Shown here: positions 17,080 through 25,565 of the stretch, piece by piece
How positions within the stretch are numbered: position 1 is the first letter of the stretch
Layout: each line of letters begins with the position of its first letter
Origin: Sedimentisphaerales bacterium
Lineage (GTDB): Bacteria > Planctomycetota > Phycisphaerae > Sedimentisphaerales > Anaerobacaceae
Assembly: GCA_028282745.1 (NCBI GenBank)
Contig: JANQHJ010000160.1
Coordinates: 1 to 57,430, forward strand
Direction: 5' to 3'
DNA length: 57,430 nucleotides
Position numbers and translations under genes: made by a program
Notes under the pieces: model-generated
What the model saw: the letters and a program-made list of their open reading frames with translations, nothing else
What the model was told of the DNA's origin: nothing
Database searches by the model: none

Positions 17080-18555
17080 TTATTTGACTTCCATTACAGA
17101 ATTAAGCTCTCCGAATGGATTCACCTCGGTAACTTCATTATATGGATCCTGCTGCCACTTACCGTCAACAACCATCCTGTAACGATACCTGCCAGGCGCC
17201 AAATTCATTTCCATCTGCCATAGCCCTGAGTCGCCGACCTTTTGCATCTTGGTCTTGCTCGGCAACCAGTTATTGAAATCGCCCGCGATATAAACATCCT
17301 TGGCATGCGGATAAAGACTGACAAAGACAACCGCCCCGTTTCTCTGACTAACGCCGTAATAATCGCTCAGTTTTTCTTCTAACGATTTCTTCGGCTCTTG
17401 GACAACAGGCTGTGCGGCTACCGGTTGTGACATCTCAGGTTTACTTTCAATAGCTTGACCAACAACAGCTTCACTTACAGCAGGTTGACTTTGAGTTGGT
17501 TGACTGACCTCAGGTTTAAACGCAACCGGCTCGGCTATTGGTTCACTTACCGGCGGTGCACTTACAGGTATTGGAGTAATTTCCGGCTGACTTACAACTG
17601 GCGCTGCCACAGCAGGCTCGCTTACTACCTCTGGAGCTATTTGAGACTGCGGCTGTGGCTGAGGTTGTTCAGTAAGTTTGACTATCTCAGGCTCGATCTG
17701 AGCTGACTTTAGAAGCTCTTCGGCACTTGTACTGATCTTATCAAGCTGATCTGATAGATTATTAACGATATCATGCTGCTTGCTCTTGCTTTCAGCAGCC
17801 ATAATCTCTTCAGCCAGCATTCTAAAATCAGCCTGACCTTTACTTGCCGGATCGTACTCGCAAATAGGCTGGCCAAAGCTTGCCGCTTCTTTGATCTTAG
17901 TATTGAAATTAACGATAGTCTTGAACATCTTTTCGGAGAAGTGATTACGAAGCTCGCCGAGAATCTCTCTGGCCATCTTCGTACGAATGTCGTACATACT
18001 CGCAAGGACCTTGACATCGATTTCCTGCTTGCATCTCTTACAGAGAATATTAAGTGTCTCGAGCTGTTTGCTAAGACCATGCAGAGCAAAATACCCCGTC
18101 TCGACCGGAACGATAACTTCCGTCGCAGCCCGTAACGCGTTAAAGGTCAGCAGTCCAACCGAAGGCGGGCAATCGATTATGGCAAAATCATAGCTGCCGT
18201 TAAGCTTGCTAAGCACATGTCTCAAGCAGCTCTCTCTGTCCATAACACCGACCATCTGCTGCTCGAAAGCGCTAAGATCAATACTGGCAGGAGCCAATTC
18301 CAGCTTATCGCTTATCTGCCACAGTATCTCTTTAAGCCTGATCGGCTCACCTCTGCTCTTACTGATCAGAATATCATAGATACTCTGTTCGATCTGCTCC
18401 TCAGGAACAGCCAGCCCGACCGCGCAATGTGATTGCGGGTCAAGATCAACCAGCAGGGTTTTCTTGCCGAATTCGGCAAGAGCGCTGGCGAGGTTAATAG
18501 AGATGGTGGTCTTACCACAGCCACCTTTTTGGTTAACTACTGCTATCGTTCTCAT
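17080..18555 (-). CDS. ParA-family ATPase fused to a glycogen-binding (AMPK/CBM48-type) domain
   Basis: The protein has 491 residues. Residues 1 to about 255 are a complete ParA/Soj-type ATPase: deviant Walker A KGGCGKTT (10-17), LVDLDPQSH (switch I), DFAIIDCPPS (Walker B, near 120) and the VPVETGYFALHGL segment. A Pro/Gln/Val/Ser linker with SQP and SEP repeats (about 290-405) follows. The last 75 or so residues form a CBM48-like domain: DVYIAGDFNNW, then VVDGKWQQDP, then FGELNSV. W430, W467 and N485 align with the starch/glycogen-binding W100, W133 and N150 of AMPK beta; R460 replaces K126. No ParB gene is adjacent. I infer a cytoplasmic positioning ATPase tethered to glycogen or another glucan, not chromosome ParA. 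GGAGAAGG precedes the ATG. Confidence 0.85.
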   Translation of the reverse strand: MRTIAVVNQKGGCGKTTISINLASALAEFGKKTLLVDLDPQSHCAVGLAVPEEQIEQSIYDILISKSRGEPIRLKEILWQISDKLELAPASIDLSAFEQQMVGVMDRESCLRHVLSKLNGSYDFAIIDCPPSVGLLTFNALRAATEVIVPVETGYFALHGLSKQLETLNILCKRCKQEIDVKVLASMYDIRTKMAREILGELRNHFSEKMFKTIVNFNTKIKEAASFGQPICEYDPASKGQADFRMLAEEIMAAESKSKQHDIVNNLSDQLDKISTSAEELLKSAQIEPEIVKLTEQPQPQPQSQIAPEVVSEPAVAAPVVSQPEITPIPVSAPPVSEPIAEPVAFKPEVSQPTQSQPAVSEAVVGQAIESKPEMSQPVAAQPVVQEPKKSLEEKLSDYYGVSQRNGAVVFVSLYPHAKDVYIAGDFNNWLPSKTKMQKVGDSGLWQMEMNLAPGRYRYRMVVDGKWQQDPYNEVTEVNPFGELNSVMEVK

Positions 18556-18806
18556 ATAGCCTTCTCCGTAAGACCATTGCAGGAAAACACATCAAGACAT
18601 GCCTGAAAGCATCCCTGCTAATACTAAAAAAGACAGTTTCCTTACTATCTTATTCGGCTCAAAGACCGCATAAACTTTATCATTTTATGGGACTAGCCCA
18701 TAAAAATCCCCCTTAGCAATACCAATAACACCCTTTTTTCGGACTTATACTATATGGTATTCTGACAACCGTCTTTGGGCTAAGATTCTTAAAATCCACC
18801 TTAATA

Positions 18807-19883
18807 CTACTGAAAATTGGACAAATCCTCAAGTGACTTTCTGATAAAATCCAGAAATTGTGCTGCGTACGCGCCATTGACCACCTTATGATCCACCGAC
18901 AATGTCAGGCTCATTATTTTTCGAATTTTATCTTCATCGTCAGCCGTAACAGTATCGATTATCCTGCCCACTCCTAAAATACTGCACTGTCCCGGCATCA
19001 CTACAGGCGTAAATGAATCAACTCCAAACCCTCCAAGATTACTCACCGTAATACTGCCGCCCTCGAGATCTTCAAGGGTAAGCTTAGCGTTCTTCGCCCT
19101 TTCTATAATACTCTGCGTATCATTTGCTATCTCATTGACATCTTTCTTATCAACATCTTTCACTACCGGAGCAACAGTTCCCGCAGGAGCAGACACAGCC
19201 AAACCTATAGAAATATTCTCTGCAAGTTTAATAGTTTCACCGTCAAGCTGCCCTGTCATTAACGGAAACTTTTCAAGCCCCATCGCTGCGGCTTTGAGAA
19301 TAAAATCATTAAACGAAATCTGTACACCATCTTTTTCATTGGTCTGATTTCTATACTCACAAAGTTCCGTCATATCAACGCGAACCGTTAAATAAAAACA
19401 GGGAATTTCACGCTTTGACTGTAACATTCTCTGTGCGGTAATTTTTTGTAGCCGAGATAAAGGTATCACCTGGCCGAGTTGATATTTTTCAGGCTCACCT
19501 TCATTTGAATCCACAGCCTCGACAAGTTCCTGGATTGTAGGTAAACCACAACCATTAGCCTGATTCAAATCCCCGTTTTCAGGACTGCCAAGCTCAGCAT
19601 TGTTTTTTTTTAGCGAATCGATAAGTTCCTGTGGAATCTCTTCATTCTCATCGCCAAGTATCATCAAAGGCGTATGTATAGGAACAGTCACACCGACCTC
19701 AACAAGTATGGCTTTAACATAGCCGTCACCCGGCGACTCCATTTCCATCGAAGCCTTGTCAGTCTCAATCTCGAAGATGGCATCACCACGCAATACCTTA
19801 TCACCTACATTAACTTGACAACCAACGACAGTTCCTTCCTCCATTGTCTTTCCAAGCTTAGGCAATCTTACCTGCATTGTCAT
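18807..19883 (-). CDS. 2-oxoacid dehydrogenase E2-type acyltransferase lacking a subunit-binding domain
   Basis: The protein has 358 residues. It starts with a lipoyl domain (about 1-78) carrying the lipoylated lysine K43 in ETDKASM. The catalytic acetyltransferase domain spans about 135-358, with QRMLQSKREIPCFYL, GGSITVSNLGGFGV and MPGQCSILGVG. The active-site motif is DHKVVNG (H332) where the family has DHRxxDG, so the Asp position is Asn336. The linker shows no peripheral subunit-binding domain, and no E1 or E3 gene is nearby. It may be a free-standing E2-like acyltransferase or lipoyl carrier. If it belongs to a full complex, the partner genes are elsewhere. Confidence 0.8.
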   Translation of the reverse strand: MTMQVRLPKLGKTMEEGTVVGCQVNVGDKVLRGDAIFEIETDKASMEMESPGDGYVKAILVEVGVTVPIHTPLMILGDENEEIPQELIDSLKKNNAELGSPENGDLNQANGCGLPTIQELVEAVDSNEGEPEKYQLGQVIPLSRLQKITAQRMLQSKREIPCFYLTVRVDMTELCEYRNQTNEKDGVQISFNDFILKAAAMGLEKFPLMTGQLDGETIKLAENISIGLAVSAPAGTVAPVVKDVDKKDVNEIANDTQSIIERAKNAKLTLEDLEGGSITVSNLGGFGVDSFTPVVMPGQCSILGVGRIIDTVTADDEDKIRKIMSLTLSVDHKVVNGAYAAQFLDFIRKSLEDLSNFQ

Positions 19884-19983
19884 AGTGTATCTCTCAATAA
19901 ACTATTAAAAATAAAGCGGCCCGAGTAATTATACCCGCGCCGCGATGTCATTGTCCAGTTGTTAATTACATTTATCAGTATTA

Positions 19984-21738
19984 CTAAGGCTGAACTTGTG
20001 GTTGTGGCTGATTCTTAGGTTGCATTTGCATCATCATGAATCCCATAAACAATTCCGACAGATGCTTCTTAGGAACGGCAACATCGATCACAGCCTTGCC
20101 GTCACCAACATCGCCGGCAAAGGCCACATTACTGCTGGTTTGCATCTGATCAAACGGCAGGGACATCGGCATAGGTGCCATACTAACCGTTATCTGCATT
20201 AGTCGAATGATATTAGCCGTACCGACAAAATCAGCTTCATCAGCACCGTCCAGCATAGTTACCGCTGTCTGCACTTCAGAGGTAAGTGTCTTCTCGCCAG
20301 CCTTAACTGAATCTATCAGGCCTTTAACTGCCGTTCTCGTATCTGCACCAACAGCAACAACAAAATAATCACCAGCCATAGCCGTTTTAATCTCAATCCT
20401 ATCACCACACTTCTGCATGATCATCTGGGCCTGTGGGGAACCTGCATCGACAGCTTCAAGTGATATATCAATTAGATCAATATCCACACCCTTATACGAA
20501 CTTGCTCCCTTGATATACTCGCCTTCAGCTTTTAATCCTGCTTTACTTAAATTAGCCAAAACGTCGCCCGTTATAAGATCGATCGCTTTACTATAGGCCT
20601 GTTTGAATCCGTCTTTATCTCTAACCTGCACAACCTTTGTTACAGCAAAAGGTGGTTTATCGCTGTTTGGCTTCACACTCACAGCCATTGTCCCACCAGT
20701 TGAAGCAATCAATTCCTTGGCAATTCCATTCAACTGATTTCTAACTTCATCGCCTAAAAAAGTTCTCATAGTATCTAACTTTACGTCGATCAGTGTCAGC
20801 ATTAGGGATTTATTCAATTTCGCGGAGAAATTCATAGCTGCTCCGTCTTCCATATAGCCAATGAGTTTGTTTGTTTTTGGTAAAGTTGAATCTTTTGCAA
20901 ACATATTAGCCATTTCTGTGCCGGCTTCAGCAGAGAACGTTTTCTTGATATTCAAAACATCAGGCTCCGGATCGATAGCAATACTGACATAATCACTCTC
21001 TGCTAAAAACTTCTTTAACAGTTTTGTTATCTGGGCTATCTCTTGCGGCGATCCGCCCGCAGGGCTCATCGCCTGCATTTGCTGCTGCATCATACCAAGC
21101 GACATCTCGATCATCCGTCCGTATGATTTATTGATCTGATCGATATCGCCATAAATCCAGATAGGTGCCTCAGATGAAAGCTTCTTTTGAGACGCGTCAA
21201 GCGAATCTGCTAATCCTTTTGAGCCCTTAGCAGCAGCCAGTATTAGGCTTGTGTTTTCAACTTCACCAAGTAATGCATAATTACCAGCTTTGACCGCAAC
21301 CAAATTACCCATACCAGGGCCTTTGACACTACTTACACCATTTTCGTTCGGTTCAGAGACATTTTGACTTGCGCTAACGAATTGACTGTAATCCTTAACT
21401 GGTAGCATTGCGATAACTGCCGGCTCCGGTGAACCTTCCCTGGCCATGCCAAAAATTATTACATCACCACCGGTATTAAGACCCTGCATAGTAGGATTAC
21501 CCAATGTTCGCATGAATAAATGTGCTCTTGCGGCCTGTGAAGGAACTACCATCGGTATAAGGCCAAGTGAGAACTGATCGATCTTAGCCATCGTTGCGTC
21601 GAAATTATTGATCTTGACACAAAATAAACTGTCAGCAGGCACCGTATCCAGCGAATCGGCAAATCCGAAACTCGCCATCAGCATTAAAGATGTAATCAGA
21701 CAGATAAAGAACTTTTTTGCTTTTTTTAACATTTCCAT
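19984..21738 (-). CDS. Exported protein of unknown function, paralogue of the first fragment
   Basis: The protein has 584 residues and an N-terminal signal peptide (hydrophobic LITSLMLMASFGFA, cut near residue 27). The mature part alternates beta and alpha elements. It is rich in Met and Gln toward the end, finishing in a Met/Gln/Pro tail. It has no Cys pair, enzyme motif or transmembrane segment. The C-terminal block with DVAVPKKH matches the fragment at 2-298. I see a loose two-fold pattern (repeated VAV/ALLGEV segments), as in exported planctomycete families, but cannot name one. GGAGG lies nine bases before the ATG. It is probably periplasmic or surface-located. Confidence 0.6.
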   Translation of the reverse strand: MEMLKKAKKFFICLITSLMLMASFGFADSLDTVPADSLFCVKINNFDATMAKIDQFSLGLIPMVVPSQAARAHLFMRTLGNPTMQGLNTGGDVIIFGMAREGSPEPAVIAMLPVKDYSQFVSASQNVSEPNENGVSSVKGPGMGNLVAVKAGNYALLGEVENTSLILAAAKGSKGLADSLDASQKKLSSEAPIWIYGDIDQINKSYGRMIEMSLGMMQQQMQAMSPAGGSPQEIAQITKLLKKFLAESDYVSIAIDPEPDVLNIKKTFSAEAGTEMANMFAKDSTLPKTNKLIGYMEDGAAMNFSAKLNKSLMLTLIDVKLDTMRTFLGDEVRNQLNGIAKELIASTGGTMAVSVKPNSDKPPFAVTKVVQVRDKDGFKQAYSKAIDLITGDVLANLSKAGLKAEGEYIKGASSYKGVDIDLIDISLEAVDAGSPQAQMIMQKCGDRIEIKTAMAGDYFVVAVGADTRTAVKGLIDSVKAGEKTLTSEVQTAVTMLDGADEADFVGTANIIRLMQITVSMAPMPMSLPFDQMQTSSNVAFAGDVGDGKAVIDVAVPKKHLSELFMGFMMMQMQPKNQPQPQVQP

Positions 21739-22081
21739 ACTTTAAAGCCTCCATTTCAAAATTAATTTTTCTTAAACATCGCCCAGTTACTATAAGCCAA
21801 CTATATTTTGTTTACAAGCATACATTTTCTTCTGCTAAACAGCCACTTTCAGACTATTGATTTTTAACTATCATCCAAAATCATCCTTTTCCTCCAATAG
21901 AGACGCATAAGAAGCGAAAAATTAACAAAAAAATTCAACTTCCATAAATAAAAAGGCCCATGAGCATATCACAGGCACTTTTATTAAAGCAGCGATTATC
22001 AATAACATATCGCTTTTGACGCAATTTCCGAATTGTGATATGATAGAGCCCAAAACCGGATCTTTCTAAAGGATTAGGAAT
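21739..22081 (+). other. Divergent intergenic region
   Basis: These 343 bases between divergent genes hold the consensus promoter of the APC-EIIA gene (22016-22044). The other half should carry the promoter of the exported-protein gene at 21738, but I could not identify a convincing one. No small ORF with a ribosome site and no RNA gene was seen. Confidence 0.5.
22016..22044 (+). promoter_or_regulatory. Sigma-70 promoter of the APC-EIIA gene
   Basis: TTGACG (22016-22021), a 17-base spacer and TATGAT (22039-22044). The predicted start is near 22051, leaving a 5' leader of about 30 nt with AAAGGA eight bases before the TTG start. The TTGACGCAA string recurs in the thiC promoter. Confidence 0.75.
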
Positions 22082-23956
22082 TTGTCACAACTTAAGAGAC
22101 AGCTTGGACTTTTGGATGTCTTCAGCATCGCATCCGGCGCTATGATAAGCTCAGGCCTTTTCGTCCTGCCGGCCATTGCTTTCGGCAAAGCCGGCCCCGC
22201 CATTATCATTTCATACGCAATCGCATCTTTGATGGTACTGCCGACCGTTTTGAGCAAAGCAGAACTGGCAACAGCGATGCCCAAGGCCGGCGGAACATAC
22301 TTTTTCATCGAGAGAAGCCTCGGGCCTATGATGGGCCTGTTCAGCGGATTGACCGGCTGGTTCAGTCTTGCCCTGAAAAGTGCCTTTGCAATAGTCGGCA
22401 TGGCGGCATTGATAGAAACCTCTCTTAACATCGTTGACATCACCCTTTTGCCCACGCACACAAAGATGATTTCTGTGCTTTGCTGCCTTGTTTTCACCGC
22501 TATGAATATTGTAAGCGTCAAACATACCGGCAGATTACAATCACTCCTTGTAGCAGCATTGCTTGGAATTTTGGCCTTATTTATCATCTTCGGGGCCGGT
22601 ACAATGGAACCGGCAAGATTTTCGAACTTCTTCGAAAAGGGTCACTGGAAGGTACTGGCAACCGCCGGTTTGGTATTTGTCAGCTTCGGCGGACTCACTA
22701 AGGTAGCCAGTATCAGTGAAGAAGTTAAACGTCCAGACAAAAATATACCACTTGGTATGCTAATGGCGTGGTTCATAGTAAGCCTTTTTTACATAGGTGT
22801 CATAATTATAACAATCGGCGTCACCCCACCCGCCGAACTCTCTGAAAATCTCGCACCTATATCGCTCGCGGCTTCAAAATTTTTACCGCGAGTCGGTTTT
22901 GGCATAATGAGCTTGGCAGCGTTAGCGGCATACATCACAACTGCCAACGGTGGAATATTAGCAGCAAGCCGCTCACCATTGGCAATGAGTCGTGACGAAC
23001 TGCTCCCGGCAATTCTTTCAAAAGTTAATAAAAAATTCATGACTCCGCATATAAGCATAATTTTGACGGCGATTTTCATGATATCAGCCATTGTCTTTCT
23101 CGATATTGAATTGCTTGTCAAAACCGCGTCAACCGTCATGATAATGCTTTTCTTGCTTGAAAACATAAGTGTCATAGTCATGCGAGAAAGTAAAATTCAG
23201 GCATACCGACCTCGCTTCAGATGCCCTTGTTACCCCTATATACAGATAGCCGCGATGATTGCATACGGCATTCTATTAATAGACATGGGTGTGATCCCAA
23301 TTTCCATATGTTCGGGTTTTTTCTTGCTTAGCATTATATGGTATTTGATTTTTATCCGTGCCAATGTCACACGCGCTTCTGCCGCCAGGCACATCGTCGA
23401 AAGAGTCACCGACCGGCAGCTTCAATCGGTAACCCTTGAAGACGAATTGCGAGATATATTGCTCGAACGCGACGAAATAATCGAAGACCGTTTCGACAAG
23501 CTTATAAAAGACTGTGAAATTATTGACTTTGAAAGTCACGGCAGTGCTGACGAGCTCTTTCGCCGGGTTTCAGGGATCTTAGCTAAAAAAGTGGATGCCA
23601 ACGATTTTGTTCTATTTGAGAAATATCTTGCACGAGAAGCCGAAACCGGTACCGTCATAAAACCACACTTCGCCATTCCTCACGTCGTAGTGGAAGGCCA
23701 GAATAAATTCGACATTGTACTGGTTCGTTCCGTAGGCGGAGTAACATTCCCACATGCCCCCGATCCGGTGCATATAATGTTCTTCTTAGCGGGCTCAAAA
23801 GATGAGAGGAATTATCACCTGCGCGCATTAATGGCTATCGCGCAGATAGCCCAGCAGAAACACTTCGAGAAACAATGGATGGAAGCACGCGACGCTAACG
23901 CCATAAGAAACCTCATCCTGCTGTCAACCAGGACAAGGGATCACAAATCCAGCTAA
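22082..23956 (+). CDS. APC-family amino acid transporter with C-terminal PTS EIIA-like domain
   Basis: The protein has 624 residues. The first 435 or so form a 12-helix amino acid-polyamine-organocation permease, with the helix-1 motif SIASGAMISSGLFVLPA and SFGGLTKVASISEEVKRPDKNIPLG. The C-terminus (about 470-624) is an EIIA(Ntr/Fru)-type domain. Its phosphorylatable histidine lies in FAIPHVV (H534), and PDPVHIMFFLAG is typical of the fold. Phosphorylation could tie amino-acid uptake to PEP or nitrogen status, but no PTS partner is visible here. The start is TTG at 22082 with AAAGGA upstream; no ATG fits better. Its stop overlaps that of the convergent gene by four bases. Confidence 0.88.
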   Translation: MSQLKRQLGLLDVFSIASGAMISSGLFVLPAIAFGKAGPAIIISYAIASLMVLPTVLSKAELATAMPKAGGTYFFIERSLGPMMGLFSGLTGWFSLALKSAFAIVGMAALIETSLNIVDITLLPTHTKMISVLCCLVFTAMNIVSVKHTGRLQSLLVAALLGILALFIIFGAGTMEPARFSNFFEKGHWKVLATAGLVFVSFGGLTKVASISEEVKRPDKNIPLGMLMAWFIVSLFYIGVIIITIGVTPPAELSENLAPISLAASKFLPRVGFGIMSLAALAAYITTANGGILAASRSPLAMSRDELLPAILSKVNKKFMTPHISIILTAIFMISAIVFLDIELLVKTASTVMIMLFLLENISVIVMRESKIQAYRPRFRCPCYPYIQIAAMIAYGILLIDMGVIPISICSGFFLLSIIWYLIFIRANVTRASAARHIVERVTDRQLQSVTLEDELRDILLERDEIIEDRFDKLIKDCEIIDFESHGSADELFRRVSGILAKKVDANDFVLFEKYLAREAETGTVIKPHFAIPHVVVEGQNKFDIVLVRSVGGVTFPHAPDPVHIMFFLAGSKDERNYHLRALMAIAQIAQQKHFEKQWMEARDANAIRNLILLSTRTRDHKSS

Positions 23957-25113
23957 CTATCGATCCCCTGAATGGTCTTAACAGAAGCTATACGATTGGC
24001 AAATAAGGCCTTTTTATGTATCCCCAGCACCACATTGCTGATGGGCATTCGGTCTAATTGCGGGAAATAAAAAGTAACCACGCCCACATTGAACCATCTA
24101 AGAATAACATCATCAGTATCTATCTGATGACGAAGATCGTTTCTGTCGATGGATTCGTTTGACTCGCTCAGTCCGTGCTGTAATTCCAGCCTGTTCGGCA
24201 AAAATACCCAGTAGAAGAACAGGCTTTTGACCCATATCACCCGCAAAAATATCGACCAGATATATGCAAGCAAAAGATAACCTAAAGGATCGTTCGCCAC
24301 ACCAAGAACTCTGAAACCATTAAAGAATTTCGCAAAGGTGCTCGGCCCGTGCAGTAAAAGTATCAAAAGCACTACACAAACACCGCCTAATAAAAATCCC
24401 AACGTCACCGGCTTTAATTTGAATATCACAACGGCCGCGTTAAGCGCCCCAAATAAAATTATTGTCCCGCCAATTATATTCTGGATAACTACTACCGCAG
24501 ACGCGTCTTTGTTAATGCCGTTCAAAAATACTCCTATAATCCCGCCCACAACCATTAAGGCCATAGTCGGCAGAAATAATACAGGCCAACCCCAGTCATA
24601 CCCCGTCAGCCATACTTTGATATTCTCATCCTCACGGAGTTCATTATCCCTTTCGAATCGAGTGCGTGCGCTCTTGGTACGCTTGGATATGAACATGAAA
24701 ACCAACAATGCTATTGTTATAGCCACAACAAAATAGAACGCGAACATCCTGTTAGAGATGAAAGAAAACGTATCATTTTTAACATCATGGCCCATACTAA
24801 TAAACAGCAGTATATATATGTACAAAACGATAGCGAGAAAATCGCTGAACATCAGTAGAATTTTAAGCTTATACTTTTTCGGCGGCAGAACATGTTTGGG
24901 CCCAGCAGGTTTGACAGATTCTTCGATAACCTGTTTTTCTTGTACAGGCTTAGCAATTGCTTTATCCATCTCCTGCTCAAAAGATACCTGAGCAGATTGC
25001 TCTACCGGCTCTTCTTGCTGTTTTTTAGCAGGCTCTTGCTCACCGGGCCCGTTATAGTCCTGCTGCGAACCGGAAATGAATTCGAAATCTTTTTCCTTAT
25101 TTTCTTCGCCCAT
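23953..25113 (-). CDS. Polytopic membrane protein of unknown function
   Basis: The protein has 386 residues. The first 80 or so are cytoplasmic, charged and rich in Glu, Gln and Lys. Six or so hydrophobic helices follow (about 83-290). The C-terminal 90 residues are soluble and beta-rich, ending with VVLGIHKKALFANRIASVKT, which resembles a PH-like domain. No enzyme or transporter motif is recognisable. GGGAGATGA just upstream supports the ATG at 25113. The stop overlaps the end of the APC gene in the convergent direction. Confidence 0.6.
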   Translation of the reverse strand: MGEENKEKDFEFISGSQQDYNGPGEQEPAKKQQEEPVEQSAQVSFEQEMDKAIAKPVQEKQVIEESVKPAGPKHVLPPKKYKLKILLMFSDFLAIVLYIYILLFISMGHDVKNDTFSFISNRMFAFYFVVAITIALLVFMFISKRTKSARTRFERDNELREDENIKVWLTGYDWGWPVLFLPTMALMVVGGIIGVFLNGINKDASAVVVIQNIIGGTIILFGALNAAVVIFKLKPVTLGFLLGGVCVVLLILLLHGPSTFAKFFNGFRVLGVANDPLGYLLLAYIWSIFLRVIWVKSLFFYWVFLPNRLELQHGLSESNESIDRNDLRHQIDTDDVILRWFNVGVVTFYFPQLDRMPISNVVLGIHKKALFANRIASVKTIQGIDS

Positions 25114-25240
25114 GGTTCATCTCCCAAAAAGGTGATTTCTCGAAAATACCAGCTACTTTAGAATCTACCCATATTTAACCACAAAGTCAATCCCGTATGA
25201 ATGATCGATATGCCCGTTTTTAGGCTCAAAAACCGCACAT

Positions 25241-25321
25241 AAAAAAAAAGAGGCTCCGGAACACGGGAAATCCGGAGCCATTGCCCTTGATGAATCGTTT
25301 GCACGATCACAAAGAGTGAAG
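25241..25321 (-). ncRNA. Candidate small non-coding RNA
   Basis: On the minus strand a promoter (TTCACA 25357-25352, 18-base spacer, TATAAT 25333-25328) predicts a start near 25321. About 40 bases later comes a strong hairpin, GGCTCCGGA (25279-25271) with TCCGGAGCC (25260-25252) around a 10-base loop, followed by nine T (25249-25241). The roughly 80-nt product would also contain a small ATCGT/ACGAT hairpin. There is no Shine-Dalgarno sequence, and the ORF that crosses it continues through the terminator, so a protein is less likely. It lacks the conserved SRP RNA and 6S RNA sequences. It could alternatively be a 5' leader terminator for the downstream membrane-protein gene. Confidence 0.4.
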
Positions 25322-25327
25322 AAAAAC

Positions 25328-25357
25328 ATTATATCCTTCTTGTCATAAGTATGTGAA
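25328..25357 (-). promoter_or_regulatory. Promoter of candidate small RNA
   Basis: TTCACA (25357-25352) and TATAAT (25333-25328) with an 18-base spacer on the minus strand. The -10 is perfect and the -35 matches five of six consensus bases. Confidence 0.5.
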
Positions 25358-25565
25358 AGAAAATCAGTAATTTCGCCCAAAAACTACACATTTTTTAAAA
25401 TTTTTTCCTTTTATAGCAAATTGTTCCTGATTAAGCCCTGTGTCCCCCATATTTAGCCCATACTGAGCATAGAATAAACATATTTGGCACTTGCAAACAT
25501 TTTTGAATATTGATACATTCCTGCCTCGATTTGAGTTAAAAAACTGCGATTTGAACTCTAAGATC

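Larger units (their letters stand above)
25114..25565 (-). other. Intergenic region containing a candidate small RNA
   Basis: These 452 bases have no convincing protein gene. They contain a minus-strand promoter-hairpin-terminator set (25241-25357), described separately. The rest is AT-rich. The M16 gene start (25566) has no clear Shine-Dalgarno sequence in this region. Confidence 0.4.

Noticed and set aside
17455-17706. 83-residue plus-strand ORF over the ParA linker
   Set aside because: It is the antisense translation of the Pro/Gln repeat linker, with no ribosome site.
25165-25380. 71-residue minus-strand ORF starting MGEITDFLSHTYDKK
   Set aside because: It spans a strong intrinsic terminator and a consensus -10 box, has no ribosome site, and shows no recognisable domain.
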